Made by a program: the position numbers and the translations under genes. From Apostichopus japonicus (lineage: Eukaryota > Echinodermata > Holothuroidea > Aspidochirotida > Stichopodidae), in contig NC_092565.1 of NCBI RefSeq assembly GCF_037975245.1, positions 24,365,999 to 24,429,998 on the forward strand: a stretch of DNA of 64,000 nucleotides, in the 5' to 3' direction. The notes beneath the pieces were generated by a model that worked only from the letters and a program-made list of their open reading frames with translations, was not told the origin of the DNA and did not search any database. Below, piece by piece: positions 11,590-22,766 of the stretch; within the stretch, counting starts at the first letter, position 1, and each line of letters starts with the position of its first letter.

Positions 11590-12689
11590 CAGTGGCGGCG
11601 GAACCGGGGGGGGGGGGGGCTTGGGGGCTCAGCCCCCCAATGAAAAAGTTGAGGGGGCAAATGCATGATAAGCCCCCCCCCAATGTTTACCAAGGCTCCG
11701 AAACGTGCATCTGCCCATTTTTCAATGCATACTTGTCGATCTGTCCGATGCATGCGTATACTATATAGGTGTAATAATTTTAGTAAATGCTGGGGGACCC
11801 TCGGCCCGTCCCCTGGCTATAGACCACATTGTCACCCCAACCGCGTCTTCACGCCCTATGAAAAGTGGAAGCAGTGAGTGTGAGTACCGGTAAGCGCAAC
11901 ACTGACAACTTCGTCTAAGGACAATGACTTGCCTCATTTCAGCCAGTTCTCCAACATCCCCTTACTCAGTGGCGGAGCGTCTATACAGTCAGGGGCGGAT
12001 GCCCCCCCCCCCTAACGGACTCAATTGGACTGCTGGCGCCCTTTTCAGCTTTTCACTACTTTTAACTTATTCGCGATTATTGACTATTTTATTGCGCTCT
12101 CATCTACCTATTGACATTTGTCATATTCTGTTGGTGCAATTTTCCGACAAAATGGCGACGACACCTATTTATTCTCCGTTTATCTGCAAATTAGCAAGGC
12201 CCGGAAAGGGTCATTTCCTGCAATCTATAGAGTATCTTTACTCAAAAATTTTCTGTACGCTCCGCGCCAACCTGTGGTGGCGCTCCGCTAAGATAGTGTC
12301 GAAAGCGCCCTACAGACCATTCTTGCCCCCCCCCCCTCCAACCAATACCTCTAGCTCCGCCACTGCCCTTACTACACTCAAAAACGTCTTTGCGAGTACA
12401 CTACGAGTAATAGCTACTCTCTTAAAACACCATCGAATATACAAATTACAATGTTTTTACAGACTTTCTCGTGCAATCTGAGAAATTGCAGGCTTGAGAC
12501 CCATATTTTAAGGCTAGGTATTCGCAGCATAAAACACTCGGGAAGTGCCGTTTCCGGCCATCTGGGGGTTTGAAAAGACCCAAAATTTTCTTGTACGCTC
12601 CGCGCCAACTGATGGTGGCGCTCCGCTTAGATAGTCTCCACACATTAGCCCCCCCCCCCCCCAATAATTTTTCCGTTCCGCGGCGCCTG
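11590..12689. mobile_element. hAT-type element, 1100 bp, carrying a nested MITE
   Basis: The left end CAGTGGCGGCGGAACC and the right end (reverse complement CAGGCGCCGCGGAAC) are similar with small indels. The flanks GTTACTGC (11582-11589) and GTTACTGG (12690-12697) match in seven of eight bases, fitting an aged hAT target duplication. Poly-G follows the left end and poly-C precedes the right end. Inside lies the complete MITE 11967-12365. Near the right end is a ~100-bp core with GTACGCTCCGCGCC and GGTGGCGCTCCGCT, also found in three other elements in the window (about 12240, 5960 in reverse, 40450). No transposase is visible. Confidence 0.72.
11967..12365. mobile_element. hAT-type MITE, 399 bp, complete and nested
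   Basis: Perfect 12-bp terminal inverted repeats, CAGTGGCGGAGC and GCTCCGCCACTG, are flanked by exact 8-bp direct repeats CCCTTACT (11959-11966 and 12366-12373). Terminal CAG...CTG and an 8-bp duplication are hAT hallmarks. Poly-C tracts lie about 25-40 bp inside both ends. It shares the GCTCCGCGCC / GTGGCGCTCCGC core with the element it interrupts, so a relative inserted into a relative. The long open frame across it (from 11924) shows no transposase motif. Confidence 0.93.
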
Positions 12690-12697
12690 GTTACTGG

Positions 12698-14494
12698 TAG
12701 TTTAAGAATCGAAGTATTATGTCAGGGCAACAGTTAGGGTATAATTTAATTCCACGGTCTAAGACATGATACACGTTCTTGCTATGGTGACGAACTGTAC
12801 GCACTGCATGTATTACCCTCGCGTTATAACACATGTGTAAGATATATCCAAATCAGAATTAAGCGCTTGGGATATTTTTCTCATCTAAAGGAAAACAAAC
12901 AGCCTTTTTATGTATAGGCCTACCCATAAGTGTTGCAACTAACATCATTTAGGGGAGGGGTGGGGTTTTGAGGTGAAGGCAGTTTTTGTTCTCTTATAAA
13001 TGTTAGTCTAGGCTGTACCATTCAACAACTGCAATACATAGAAGAGGATACAAGATGATTGTATCTATAAAATAGTGTTATATGACAAGACTGGATCAGT
13101 TTTCTAGTCAAAAGCGCTTGCACTAGAAACACAGCCTTGAGCTTATATTTCCCCTCCCCTCCCTGGAGGGGTGCAAGACTGACCGATCGGGGGGGGGTGT
13201 AGCCACCTAGCCACCCATAGCCACTTAGTCACATCCAGACATATTATAGGATAATTTCAAACTTTTCTTCGTTACTGTTGGTCTTATCCATGTTCAGATT
13301 GCTCATCTTGAGACTATATGTATAGGAGTGGTGTCGAGTACCACTCCCCCCTCACTAGTTTTTCCAGATCATCGTCAGTCCAACCCTTGCCAACCCCATG
13401 ATCTACCCTCTTCCCTATACCATAATACCCCAAACCAGTGTGTTCTGATATGGTCACTGTAATCATTTCAATTGCACGCACTAAGAACAGTTAAACTAGG
13501 CCTAAATGCGAGTTAACCTATTGTTGTTCAAGTGTTTTGTTTTATTTTTCTTCTTATTTTAGTTGTAGTTTTAGTTTTAGTCCGTCTTATCTTCTGTGTT
13601 TGGGATGGAGTAAATAGGCCTATACGTAATATGAAATAACGAGGGTAGCCGCTTACTGATAATAGTAAAAACAAATTGATTAATTTTTGTGATGTGGAAC
13701 GAGATAGGATACAAACTGGAATTTCATAATGAGAATTAACCAAATGGCGTTTCCTTATCATCCTAAATCAACAGAGTACGGTAACGGCTAGTAACTTTTA
13801 GACCTGCATGTATATTAATTAAACACAGTGTTCGATATAGGGTATGTTTAAAAGCTAGCACCATTTGGTAAGCATAAGACGTGTCTTAAAGTCGTGGGCC
13901 ATGCTTAGACGAGGGTATTCACAGGCATACAGGAAGTTCTCTTAAGGCTATACATCTGTAGTTTTGCTGGTAAGCAAAGTTCTTCTCGGGATTGTTTATT
14001 CAAATATCTCATAAAACTTTTAGCTTTCATTTCATAGAAGTTTTAAATCGTGCATCGTTCGTTTTACGATTTGGTAGATTTTATGTCGAACATCATTACC
14101 ACTGGAAATATCGCATGGACAAGCTGGTCGGTTTTTGAAGGGAGCTGCAAGAGAAGGTTAAAGTTAGGGTCAGGGCTATAACCCTAACCGGCAACGCACA
14201 TCGCCTCAACGGCTCCAAACCTCGTTGATTCCCCATCCCTAACACGTCCCTGGTGTTGTAAAGTAACCTTTCCCACCACGCCAGTATAGGCCTACTAAGT
14301 TTGGCCGTAAATTAAGTTGCATTATCTGAGCATACGGTCTGTTTGTTTTGTTTTCTCTCTCTCATGCAGTGATTAATCTTTATAGGAATCGTACGTCGCT
14401 ATAAGTATGAACGAATTCGGGAAATATGGTAACTCACAATACGTTTGGGCAGTGAATATATAGCATTGTAAAAATATATATATTTTATATATAT
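12698..14494. other. No gene seen
   Basis: Single-copy-looking sequence. The only structure I noticed is GTTAGGGT (14163-14170) facing ACCCTAAC (14181-14188). A 77-codon minus-strand frame at 13528-13761 is not recognisable. Confidence 0.5.
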
Positions 14495-14499
14495 ATATA

Positions 14500-14774
14500 T
14501 TCATCTGCCTTTGTCGTTTACCTCCATTTCATTAACATAACGTATGTTCAAAGTATCTCTTTTGAGATCCGGCTTTAGGAATCACAAATGATTTCGAGTT
14601 AGTAAGCATCATGTTTGATCTCTAGAGTAAGGCAAATATGTCACCAATACAGAACTAGTATTGTTCGATACAGGTGACTAACGCCTACAGTTGAATTGCG
14701 ACCTTCCCTACTGGTTTCGAACCTCTGGACATACAATCAGCGTGCATAGTCTAGTGATTAGGGAGTTCGCATAT
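14500..14774 (+). mobile_element. tRNA-like SINE, 3'-truncated copy
   Basis: Shares the order TTTGTCGTTTACCTCCAT, GATCCGGCTTTAGGAATC, CAAATGATTTCGAGTT, TAGTATTGTTCGATACAGGT and GACATACAATCAGCGT with the three copies at 57711-58705. The tRNA-like part begins (CAGCGTGCATAGTCTAGTGA) but stops at the anticodon arm, where the sequence becomes GTTCGCATATACTAC. No B box remains. A short (TA)n lies just upstream (about 14477-14500). Confidence 0.8.
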
Positions 14775-17515
14775 ACTACCATTAGTCACTCTGCCACATT
14801 TTCATACTGTCCATTGTCCTGCTTTCCTTCTAAGCCCAAACTGTCACTCTGCCACAATTCCATATACTGACCTACTGTTACATTATTCCATATTGCCATT
14901 CTCTCTTAACTGGTGACTGTGAAGTTTTTCAGATTGGTAATAATCAATTTAACTTAGAACAAAGAAACTCGATGATTAGTGTTTGCACTTTCCGAAATCA
15001 ACCGACGTTTTTAATGAATGATGTGGTTTTGTATTATTCATAATTATAATTATAAATATAATTTCATTGTACAAAAACAATAGAAATAAGTTGAATTCGA
15101 AAGGACATTTGTCATGAGAAATGCTTCTCACTGTATTGTCTTTTCATTGTTATTGCTAATATTTACATTGTTTTATTATTTTCAAAGTATTTGTTATTGT
15201 TTATTTCCGAGACGCGAGTCTCTTCAAATTACCGGTTAGTTATTAAATTACTAGCGTCTTGAGACGACGTTAACCTACATTTGGTGAAACATATCAAGAG
15301 ACAACATCTCTATAAACGGTTCTACATTCCCTTTTCATTCATTCAATTGATATACTTTTGGAATGATTTTGGAATGACGCCTTGATCATTTTCCCCTTCT
15401 TGTTCTTCTTCTTCATTTTTTTCCAAATTATTTTCGTTGCTCTGATAATTACGAACACATGGAAAGGCTCGAAACATGTAATTCTTTCACTATAAGATAG
15501 GTATCGCATGTCTCTGTGTTCACATTTTGTTTTTCATACGTAACAATCTTAGACCCGCATATCTTTCATCAAGAAAACATTTAAAAGTATAAAAAAGATA
15601 AGAAAAGCACCAGTAGCGATCATTGAGTCAAGTTCAAAGAGACAAATACAACCGACTGAGGGCAGTACATATCTAAATAATCACCCTCGGTTTTTGTTGT
15701 TGTAGTCTCCTTTGGAATAATATAATGACTGCTTCTTCAATTTGAGTCACTTGCTTGACGATGAGCGATGCAGCGACAACAGGTTTACATTTCTGCAGTA
15801 CTGTAAGAGACTATCCTAAAACTTAGCTGGTATACATCTGGCCATATTTAAGTCAATTTGAAGCTCGAATAGCAACCATTTTCTAGCAGAAATTACATAC
15901 AGAGGTACAATAAGACTAAAACCATATCATTAGACCTTGCATGGAAGCAGAGGTATTACGGGTGTCCATAAAATGTGCATGGAACACTATACGTACGTTT
16001 GAAACATTTTCACGGAAAGGAATTCTTCTATTCACATGAAGTAACTTTGAGTAAAAGTTGGGTTTTAATATGAGTATGTCCACATTGAACGACCTCGAGA
16101 AAATAGCTGGAAAGCGATTTTCTTAGCAGGTGCGTGTGTGTATGCATGCATCTGTCTTTGTGTGGAGTAACAGCAGGTAGGTTTGTATTTTACTCATTAG
16201 TTTTAATCAAAATACTTTGGGAAAGGACAAATCTCTTGACTTGTGTGTACGATGAATACAATTTGGTCATATTGCATAACACTTCAAGTCTTAAAAAGAA
16301 ATGAAGTTATATGACTTCTTCTGATTATTTATATTTCGCTATGGTTAAGTACTTTATAGATTTGTTTATTGAAGAAACTTATTTCTACTTTCCATCAGTG
16401 TTTAATTTAATTTCATTATGAGTTATACTGATGCCTACGAATAGTTAAGAACTCATGCAGAATTAACCATGCATTACTGTGGGTCAAATAGTAAGCTAAA
16501 TATAAATTAATTGTGTGTAATTAGGAACAGCTTCCTTTCCAAAGAGTTTACTTTTTTATAGCCTAGATTTCAATACCGTCTTTATAGTTAGATTGTCTTT
16601 GATATGTTAGACTGTAAACAATCACGTTCTTCAACCAAAGTGACTTGACTAAGTTATGCAAGAACAGATATAGACCTATACTTCTAAAGTAACACAAAGC
16701 CAATACATGGACGCGTGCCTTTTAGACTTGGAAAGTTGTCAAGATTAATGAGGTGGGGCGACGAAAGGTTTAGGTGGGGGGTGGGGGAGGGGGGTAAAGA
16801 GAGTGTTTTTGGCAATTAATTGTTTATATACCCGTACTCCAAGCTGTAAAGTGTCATTTTCACAAAAACACGTCACACAGCATCAACTTCGCCTGCATCT
16901 CCATTTCTTTTCCCGTCCAAAAATCCTGATAACTTTTTAACTGCAGTGACTAGTTAGCTATTTTTTAGTTGATAAAATACAATCTCAGCTGATTTATGAA
17001 CGATATAGAATATATACCGCTTCAGTTGTGAGTTCATTCACCCTTGTTATCATAAGGCTACGCTTCTGTACACAATCTTTCGTAGTATCAGCTAATTCAA
17101 AGCATACTAGCTGATGCTTGGATGGGCCCCTCTTTCAGATCGAACTTCTGGAAATAGATAAACTAACTATACGGACTAAGATAAAATCCAACTAAGTATC
17201 AGTGTCAAATTGTTTTACTTCAGAAATTTCGTCTCTTCCATGGCGACGAAAAGTCTTTGACAATTTTCAATACGAGAATATAACAAGATATGTAAATGCC
17301 CTTAAAAAAATATGGATGATTATTTTTTTTTTGTGGGGGGATTTGGTTCATAATGAAAAAAAAGCGAGGAAAAAAGAAGACATTAAGCCAATTTAAAATT
17401 GATACTAAACTAATCATATTATTCGTTTCTGGAGAAAATGAAAAGCAAGAAGGGTCTTACTTTGATTTCATCGTTCCAGAAAATAGGTAATATGTTTGTG
17501 ACCTTCCCTCCAAAC
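14775..17515. other. No gene seen
   Basis: AT-rich sequence without recognisable coding motif, tandem array or transposon terminus. A G-rich low-complexity patch lies near 16770-16795. Confidence 0.5.
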
Positions 17516-20030
17516 TTACTCGCATCATTGTAATCATGTAGGGAAAGACGGTCTATATGGATTCTCAACTGTCAATTGAGTAATGTAACGATAGGATTAC
17601 TCGCATCATTGTAATCATGTAGGGAAAGACGGTCTACATGGATTCTCAACTGTAAATTGAGTAATGTAACGATAGGATTACTCGCATCATTGTAATCATG
17701 TAGGGAAAGACGGTCTATATGGATTCTCAACTGTAAATTGAGTAATGTAACGATAGGATTACTCGCATCATTGTAATCATGTAGGGAAAGACGGTCTACA
17801 TGGATTCTCAACTGTCAATTGAGTAATATAACGATAGGATTACTCGCATATAATCATGTAGGGAAAGACGGTCTACATGGATTCTCAACTGTCAATTGAG
17901 TAATGTAACGATAGGATTACTCGCATATAATCATGTAGGGAAAGACGGTCTATATGGATTCTCAACTGTAAATTGAGTAATGTAACGATAGGATTACTCG
18001 CATCATTGTAATCATGTAGGGAAAGACGGTCTACATGGATTTTCAACTGTCAATTGAGTAATATAACGATAGGATTACTCGCATATAATCATGTAGGGAA
18101 AGACGGTCTACATGGATTCTCAACTGTCAATTGAGTAATGTAACGATAGGATTACTCGCATCATTGTAATCATGTAGGGAAAGACGGTCTATATGGATTC
18201 TCAACTGTCAATTGAGTAATATAACGATAGGATTACTCGCATCATTGTAATCATGTAGGGAAAGACGGTCTACATGGATTCTCAACTGTCAATTGAGTAA
18301 TATAACGATAGGATTACTCGCATATAATCATGTAGGGAAAGACGGTCTATATGGATTCTCAACTGTCAATTGAGTAATATAACGATAGGATTACTCGCAT
18401 CATTGTAATCATGTAGGGAAAGACGGTCTACATGGATTCTCAACTGTAAATTGAGTAATGTAACGATAGGATTACTCGCATATAATCATGTAGGGAAAGA
18501 CGGTCTACATGGATTCTCAACTGTCAATTGAGTAATGTAACGATAGGATTACTCGCATCATTGTAATCATGTAGGGAAAGACGGTCTATATGGATTCTCA
18601 ACTGTCAATTGAGTAATGTAACGATAGGATTACTCGCATCATTGTAATCATGTAGGGAAAGACGGTCTACATGGATTCTCAACTGTAAATTGAGTAATGT
18701 AATGATAGGATTACTCGCATATAATCATGTAGGGAAAGACGGTCTATATGGATTCTCAACTGTCAATTGAGTAATATAACGATAGGATTACTCGCATCAT
18801 TGTAATCATGTAGGGAAAGACGGTCTATATGGATTCTCAACTGTCAATTGAGTAATGTCACGATAGGATTACTCGCATCATTGTAATCATGTAGGGAAAG
18901 ACGGTCTACATGGATTCTCAACTGTCAATTGAGTAATGTAACGATAGGATTACTCGCATATAATCATGTAGGGAAAGACGGTCTATATGGATTCTCAACT
19001 GTCAATTGAGTAATATAACGATAGGATTACTCGCATCATTGTAATCATGTAGGGAAAGACGGTCTATATGGATTCTCAACTGTCAATTGAGTAATGTAAC
19101 GATAGGATTACTCGCATATAATCATGTAGGGAAAGACGGTCTATATGGATTCTCAACTGTCAATTGAGTAATATAACGATAGGATTACTTGCATCATTGT
19201 AATCATGTAGGGAAAGACGGTCTACATGGATTCTCAACTGTCAATTGAGTAATATAACGATAGGATTACTCGCATCATTGTAATCATGTAGGGAAAGACG
19301 GTCTACATGGATTCTCAACTGTAAATTGAGTAATGTCACGATAGGATTACTCGCATATAATCATGTAGGGAAAGACGGTCTACATTGATTCTCAACTGTA
19401 AATTGAGTAATGTCACGATAGGATTACTCGCATATAATCATGTAGGGAAAGACGGTCTATATGGATTCTCAACTGTCAATTGAGTAATATAACGATAGGA
19501 TTACTCGCATCATTGTAATCATGTAGGGAAAGACGGTCTACATGGATTCTCAACTGTCAATTGAGTAATGTCACGATAGGATTACTCGCATCATTGTAAT
19601 CATGTAGGGAAAGACGGTCTATATGGATTCTCAACTGTCAATTGAGTAATGTAACGATAGGATTACTCGCATCATTGTAATCATGTAGGGAAAGACGGTC
19701 TACATGGATTTTCAACTGTCAATTGAGTAATGTAATGATAGGATTACTCGCATCATTGTAATCATGTAGGGAAAGACGGTCTATATGGATTCTCAACTGT
19801 CAATTGAGTAATGTAACGATAGGATTACTCGCATCATTGTAATCATGTAGGGAAAGACGGTCTACATGGATTTTCAACTGTCAATTGAGTAATGTAACGA
19901 TAGGATTACTCGCATCATTGTAATCATGTAGGGAAAGACGGTCTACATGGATTCTCAACTGTAAATTGAGTAATGTAACGATAGGATTACATTGTTCATA
20001 ATGTAGGGAAAGACTCAACTGTAAATTAAT
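17516..20030. repeat. 81/77-bp satellite array, about 31 units
   Basis: Counting GGGAAAGACGGTCT gives 31 units plus a decayed last one. Two length classes are mixed: 81 bp with GCATCATTGTAATCATG and 77 bp with GCATATAATCATG, a 4-bp difference. Other recurring variants are ACATGG/ATATGG, GTCAATTG/GTAAATTG and GTAACG/ATAACG. Each unit has GAGTAAT facing ATTACTC across 11 bases, and CTCAA facing TTGAG across 7, so hairpins repeat along the array. The 81-bp class keeps a minus-strand frame open for a few units, but the 77-bp class breaks it, which argues against coding. Confidence 0.97.
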
Positions 20031-20639
20031 TAAAAAAATTTTAAAATTATTATCATACGGTTAAAAGACCTGTATGCCTTACTATATAGTTCAAACCAAG
20101 AAATCTTACATGACTACACCGTAAGCAAATTACCCGAAAGATGGGCTCCTCTCAGTCATATATTGCATGCGCAGGCTTTACTTTTTTTTTGTGATTTAGC
20201 TGGCGATTAGCTGGCTGTATTCATTCGCTTTATTTAAATCCAATACACTTTGTCAGTTCTGTGGTCAAAATAATTTCGCGTTAATTAAGATGTGGTTATT
20301 GTGACGTCATTATACTACGAGTTCCATCTGAAGAGATAAAGGGCGGTTCTGTGTAAGTGTCGATGTGATATAATTGAGTCTTCAACCCTGTCAGTTTTTC
20401 AAGGAATAGTTACAAAGTTATTTGAATTACGATGATGATTAAAAGAGACGATTAAAGGTTAGCTGACTTGTCTCAATCGTGTTCAGACCCGCAGTCAGAG
20501 TTCGAGAATTGCCGGGGGGGGGGGGGGTAGGTTAGCTGATATCCGTCGTGGGAAAGGATATAAGGAAAGGGGCGTACCCTCCCAATTTGAGAAATTGTTG
20601 TTTGGTTAAGGAGGCTTAGATGCAAGACCTCTCGCGAGG
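20031..20639. other. No gene seen
   Basis: AT-rich sequence ending in a poly-G tract near 20513-20527. No open frame of interest. Confidence 0.5.
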
Positions 20640-21000
20640 TCGATAAGGGATTAAAACTCCTGAGTTGTATAGTGGTTTAGGGGTCCCAAGTTTGTTGAGG
20701 CCGGTGATGTGAGACTTAATACAAAAGATCCAATCGAATTCTTTCCGTTTTAGTTCAGTTACAGATTTGAAGTTAGAAGCAATTGAATACATTTTAGGTT
20801 TTTGAGAGAATGTCTATGAAGATTGAACTGTTCGGAAACGGGGAATTCTGCAAACTTATCACGAATAGATTTGTTGTGATTATTGAAATGTAAGCGGAAC
20901 CGAGAGCGTGTTTCACCTACATAACCTACATAATTGTTTCACCTACATAACCTACATAATCCCTCTTTGCAAAGTACACAGCAACTATAAAATCATACAA
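20640..21000 (-). pseudogene. Penelope-like element 3' fragment with GIY-YIG endonuclease
   Basis: The minus-strand translation gives YVGETRSRFRLHFNNHNKSI, then DKFAEFPVSEQFNLHRHSL, then a stretch with ELKRKEFDWIFCIKSH and ITGLNKLGTP. YVGET, spaced Arg residues, an NNHNK block, a later PV..QF..H and a closing WI...GLN are the usual order in the C-terminal GIY-YIG endonuclease of Penelope-like retroelements. A 27-bp direct duplication (TTTCACCTACATAACCTACA) interrupts the start of the motif. The reverse transcriptase is absent, so this is a truncated copy. It is a family assignment from motif order only. Confidence 0.7.
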
Positions 21001-21566
21001 AAATTAAGGGAAACGAAGACGAAATATGAAAACTTTAAAAGGGATTTCTGGCTGGTTGCTTTACTGTACTTTAACTCCTCTTTCGAATGGCTATCCTGGA
21101 AATTCATCACTCTTTGAATTAATGGCGTAAAGCAAATGCTGAGTGGGTCAGATTGTCTCCGTTAATTAATAATGTTATATTCAATCATAGCTCTTAATGA
21201 AATTCAATTGAACTAAAATCTGACGGCATTTCTTTTCAATTTCTCAAAAGTAATTTGTTTTAACAGCCCAACGGAATGGCAAATAAAATATGATCTTCTT
21301 TCTTCTTCTTTAAACCACTTAACAAACAATCCTTTGTTGTTATATTCCCGCAACAGACAGCAGCATTTCTTCTCTCCCGTTTATCTCCTTTTAATTGCTA
21401 AGTAATTTGTAAACGATTTCCGTTTCTATAGGCTATTTCGTAAGTTTATTCTTCGTCAGAAATGTTTGTGTTGCTTCGCTAATCGAGTGATTAATATGAC
21501 ACTAAGTGGTGTAAAAATCTACTAAGTTGTGTCTGTTCTTCGAAACTGCAGCAAGATTGGCTGAAG
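21001..21566. other. No gene seen
   Basis: AT-rich sequence. Nothing recognisable before the 48-bp repeat. Confidence 0.5.
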
Positions 21567-21758
21567 TAAGATTAGTTATCCACTCAATGGTTAATAGCAC
21601 CCTTGACTACGGAATAAGATTAGTTATCCACTCAATGGTTAATAGCACCCTTGACTACGGAATAAGATTAGTTATCCACTCAATGGTTAATAGCACCCTT
21701 GACTACGGAATAAGATTAGTTATCCACTCAATGGTTAATAGCACCCTTGACTACGGAA
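21530..21758 (+). repeat. 48-bp x4 tandem repeat made from reverse-transcriptase sequence
   Basis: Four nearly identical 48-bp units from 21567, each encoding RLVIHSMVNSTLDYGI. With the preceding AARLAEV this resembles the conserved block LVHxxVxSRLDYxNxLL near the end of the reverse transcriptase in CR1/L2/Jockey-type LINEs. A 16-codon piece of an RT fossil therefore appears to have been amplified in tandem. The frame stays open (48 = 3 x 16) through the array, but it ends in low-complexity sequence. I do not consider it a functional gene. Confidence 0.75.
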
Positions 21759-22766
21759 GGTGTCAGTGCCTTAGATGGCGGCGCCATAAAGTAGCTACAG
21801 TTTGTTTAAGAAGGGATTATCTTTTTTTTTTTAAAGGTATTGACTTTTCCATGTCATAGTCAGATGGCAAATTGTTATTTTATATAAACCTCTTCCTTCC
21901 ATGTTTAATGGTAGGACGTTTGTAGATCAGAAATATGAATTTATTTAATATATGGTGACATGTTTTGTTAGGTATCTGGCAACAGCAGTATAGCGAAAAC
22001 ATTATGGTAATCGAGATGAATTAACAAATCATTTTACAAAGAAAGATTGTGGTAAGAAAAACAACTTGATGGTACCTTGAACTTAAAAATACATCAACCG
22101 CCAAGTAAACATTAAAATTCATTGTATTTCAAGATAAAAATCAACCGCAAGATTTTGCTAGGAAAGAAAAGATTTTTGAAGAAAAATTTTCCCTAAATGA
22201 TATTACAGATTACACACTGTTTTGAGAGAATGAACTATGGAACCATTTTCACCAGATGTTATTAAGTTATATATATAAGGTATATTATAGTTGGACGATA
22301 GTTAGTAATATGATGTTACCATGGCATGTCATAACCCGTATAGATTTTCCAGTTCTATTCATTCCACTTATTCCTAAGGCCAATGAAGAAATAATTACGG
22401 AGACCCCACCCCCACCCCTCCCTCAACCCGCCCTCCTCCGACATGTGGAGTATCACCAATGGCTTCAGTACCACCATGCTGAGTTTTCTTTGACTGAGAT
22501 GGACCGCTGAGACTCGTTTTGTGAATACAAGTCAGTGAATGTTGACGAACCTCTTTTACGGATTCACATTTTCTTTCCGCGGACCCCTTGTGCACCCGTT
22601 TGCCCGCATGGTATCTTTAACATTTTGTATGGAGTCCCTAGGTTTCAACGGATACCAGGTTGATAACGATGGATATAATCCAGCAATAACATTCGAGTAC
22701 AGGATATAGTTATGAGCATCTTCTCTCTCTGCTACATGTAATAATATGAAGAATGTCTAGCACGGC
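21759..22766. other. No gene seen
   Basis: AT-rich. Open frames at 22256-22510 and its complement contain no known motif. Confidence 0.5.

Noticed and set aside
17516-20030. CRISPR-like look of regularly repeated sequence
   Set aside because: Units are contiguous without unique spacers, and the genome is eukaryotic; it is a satellite.
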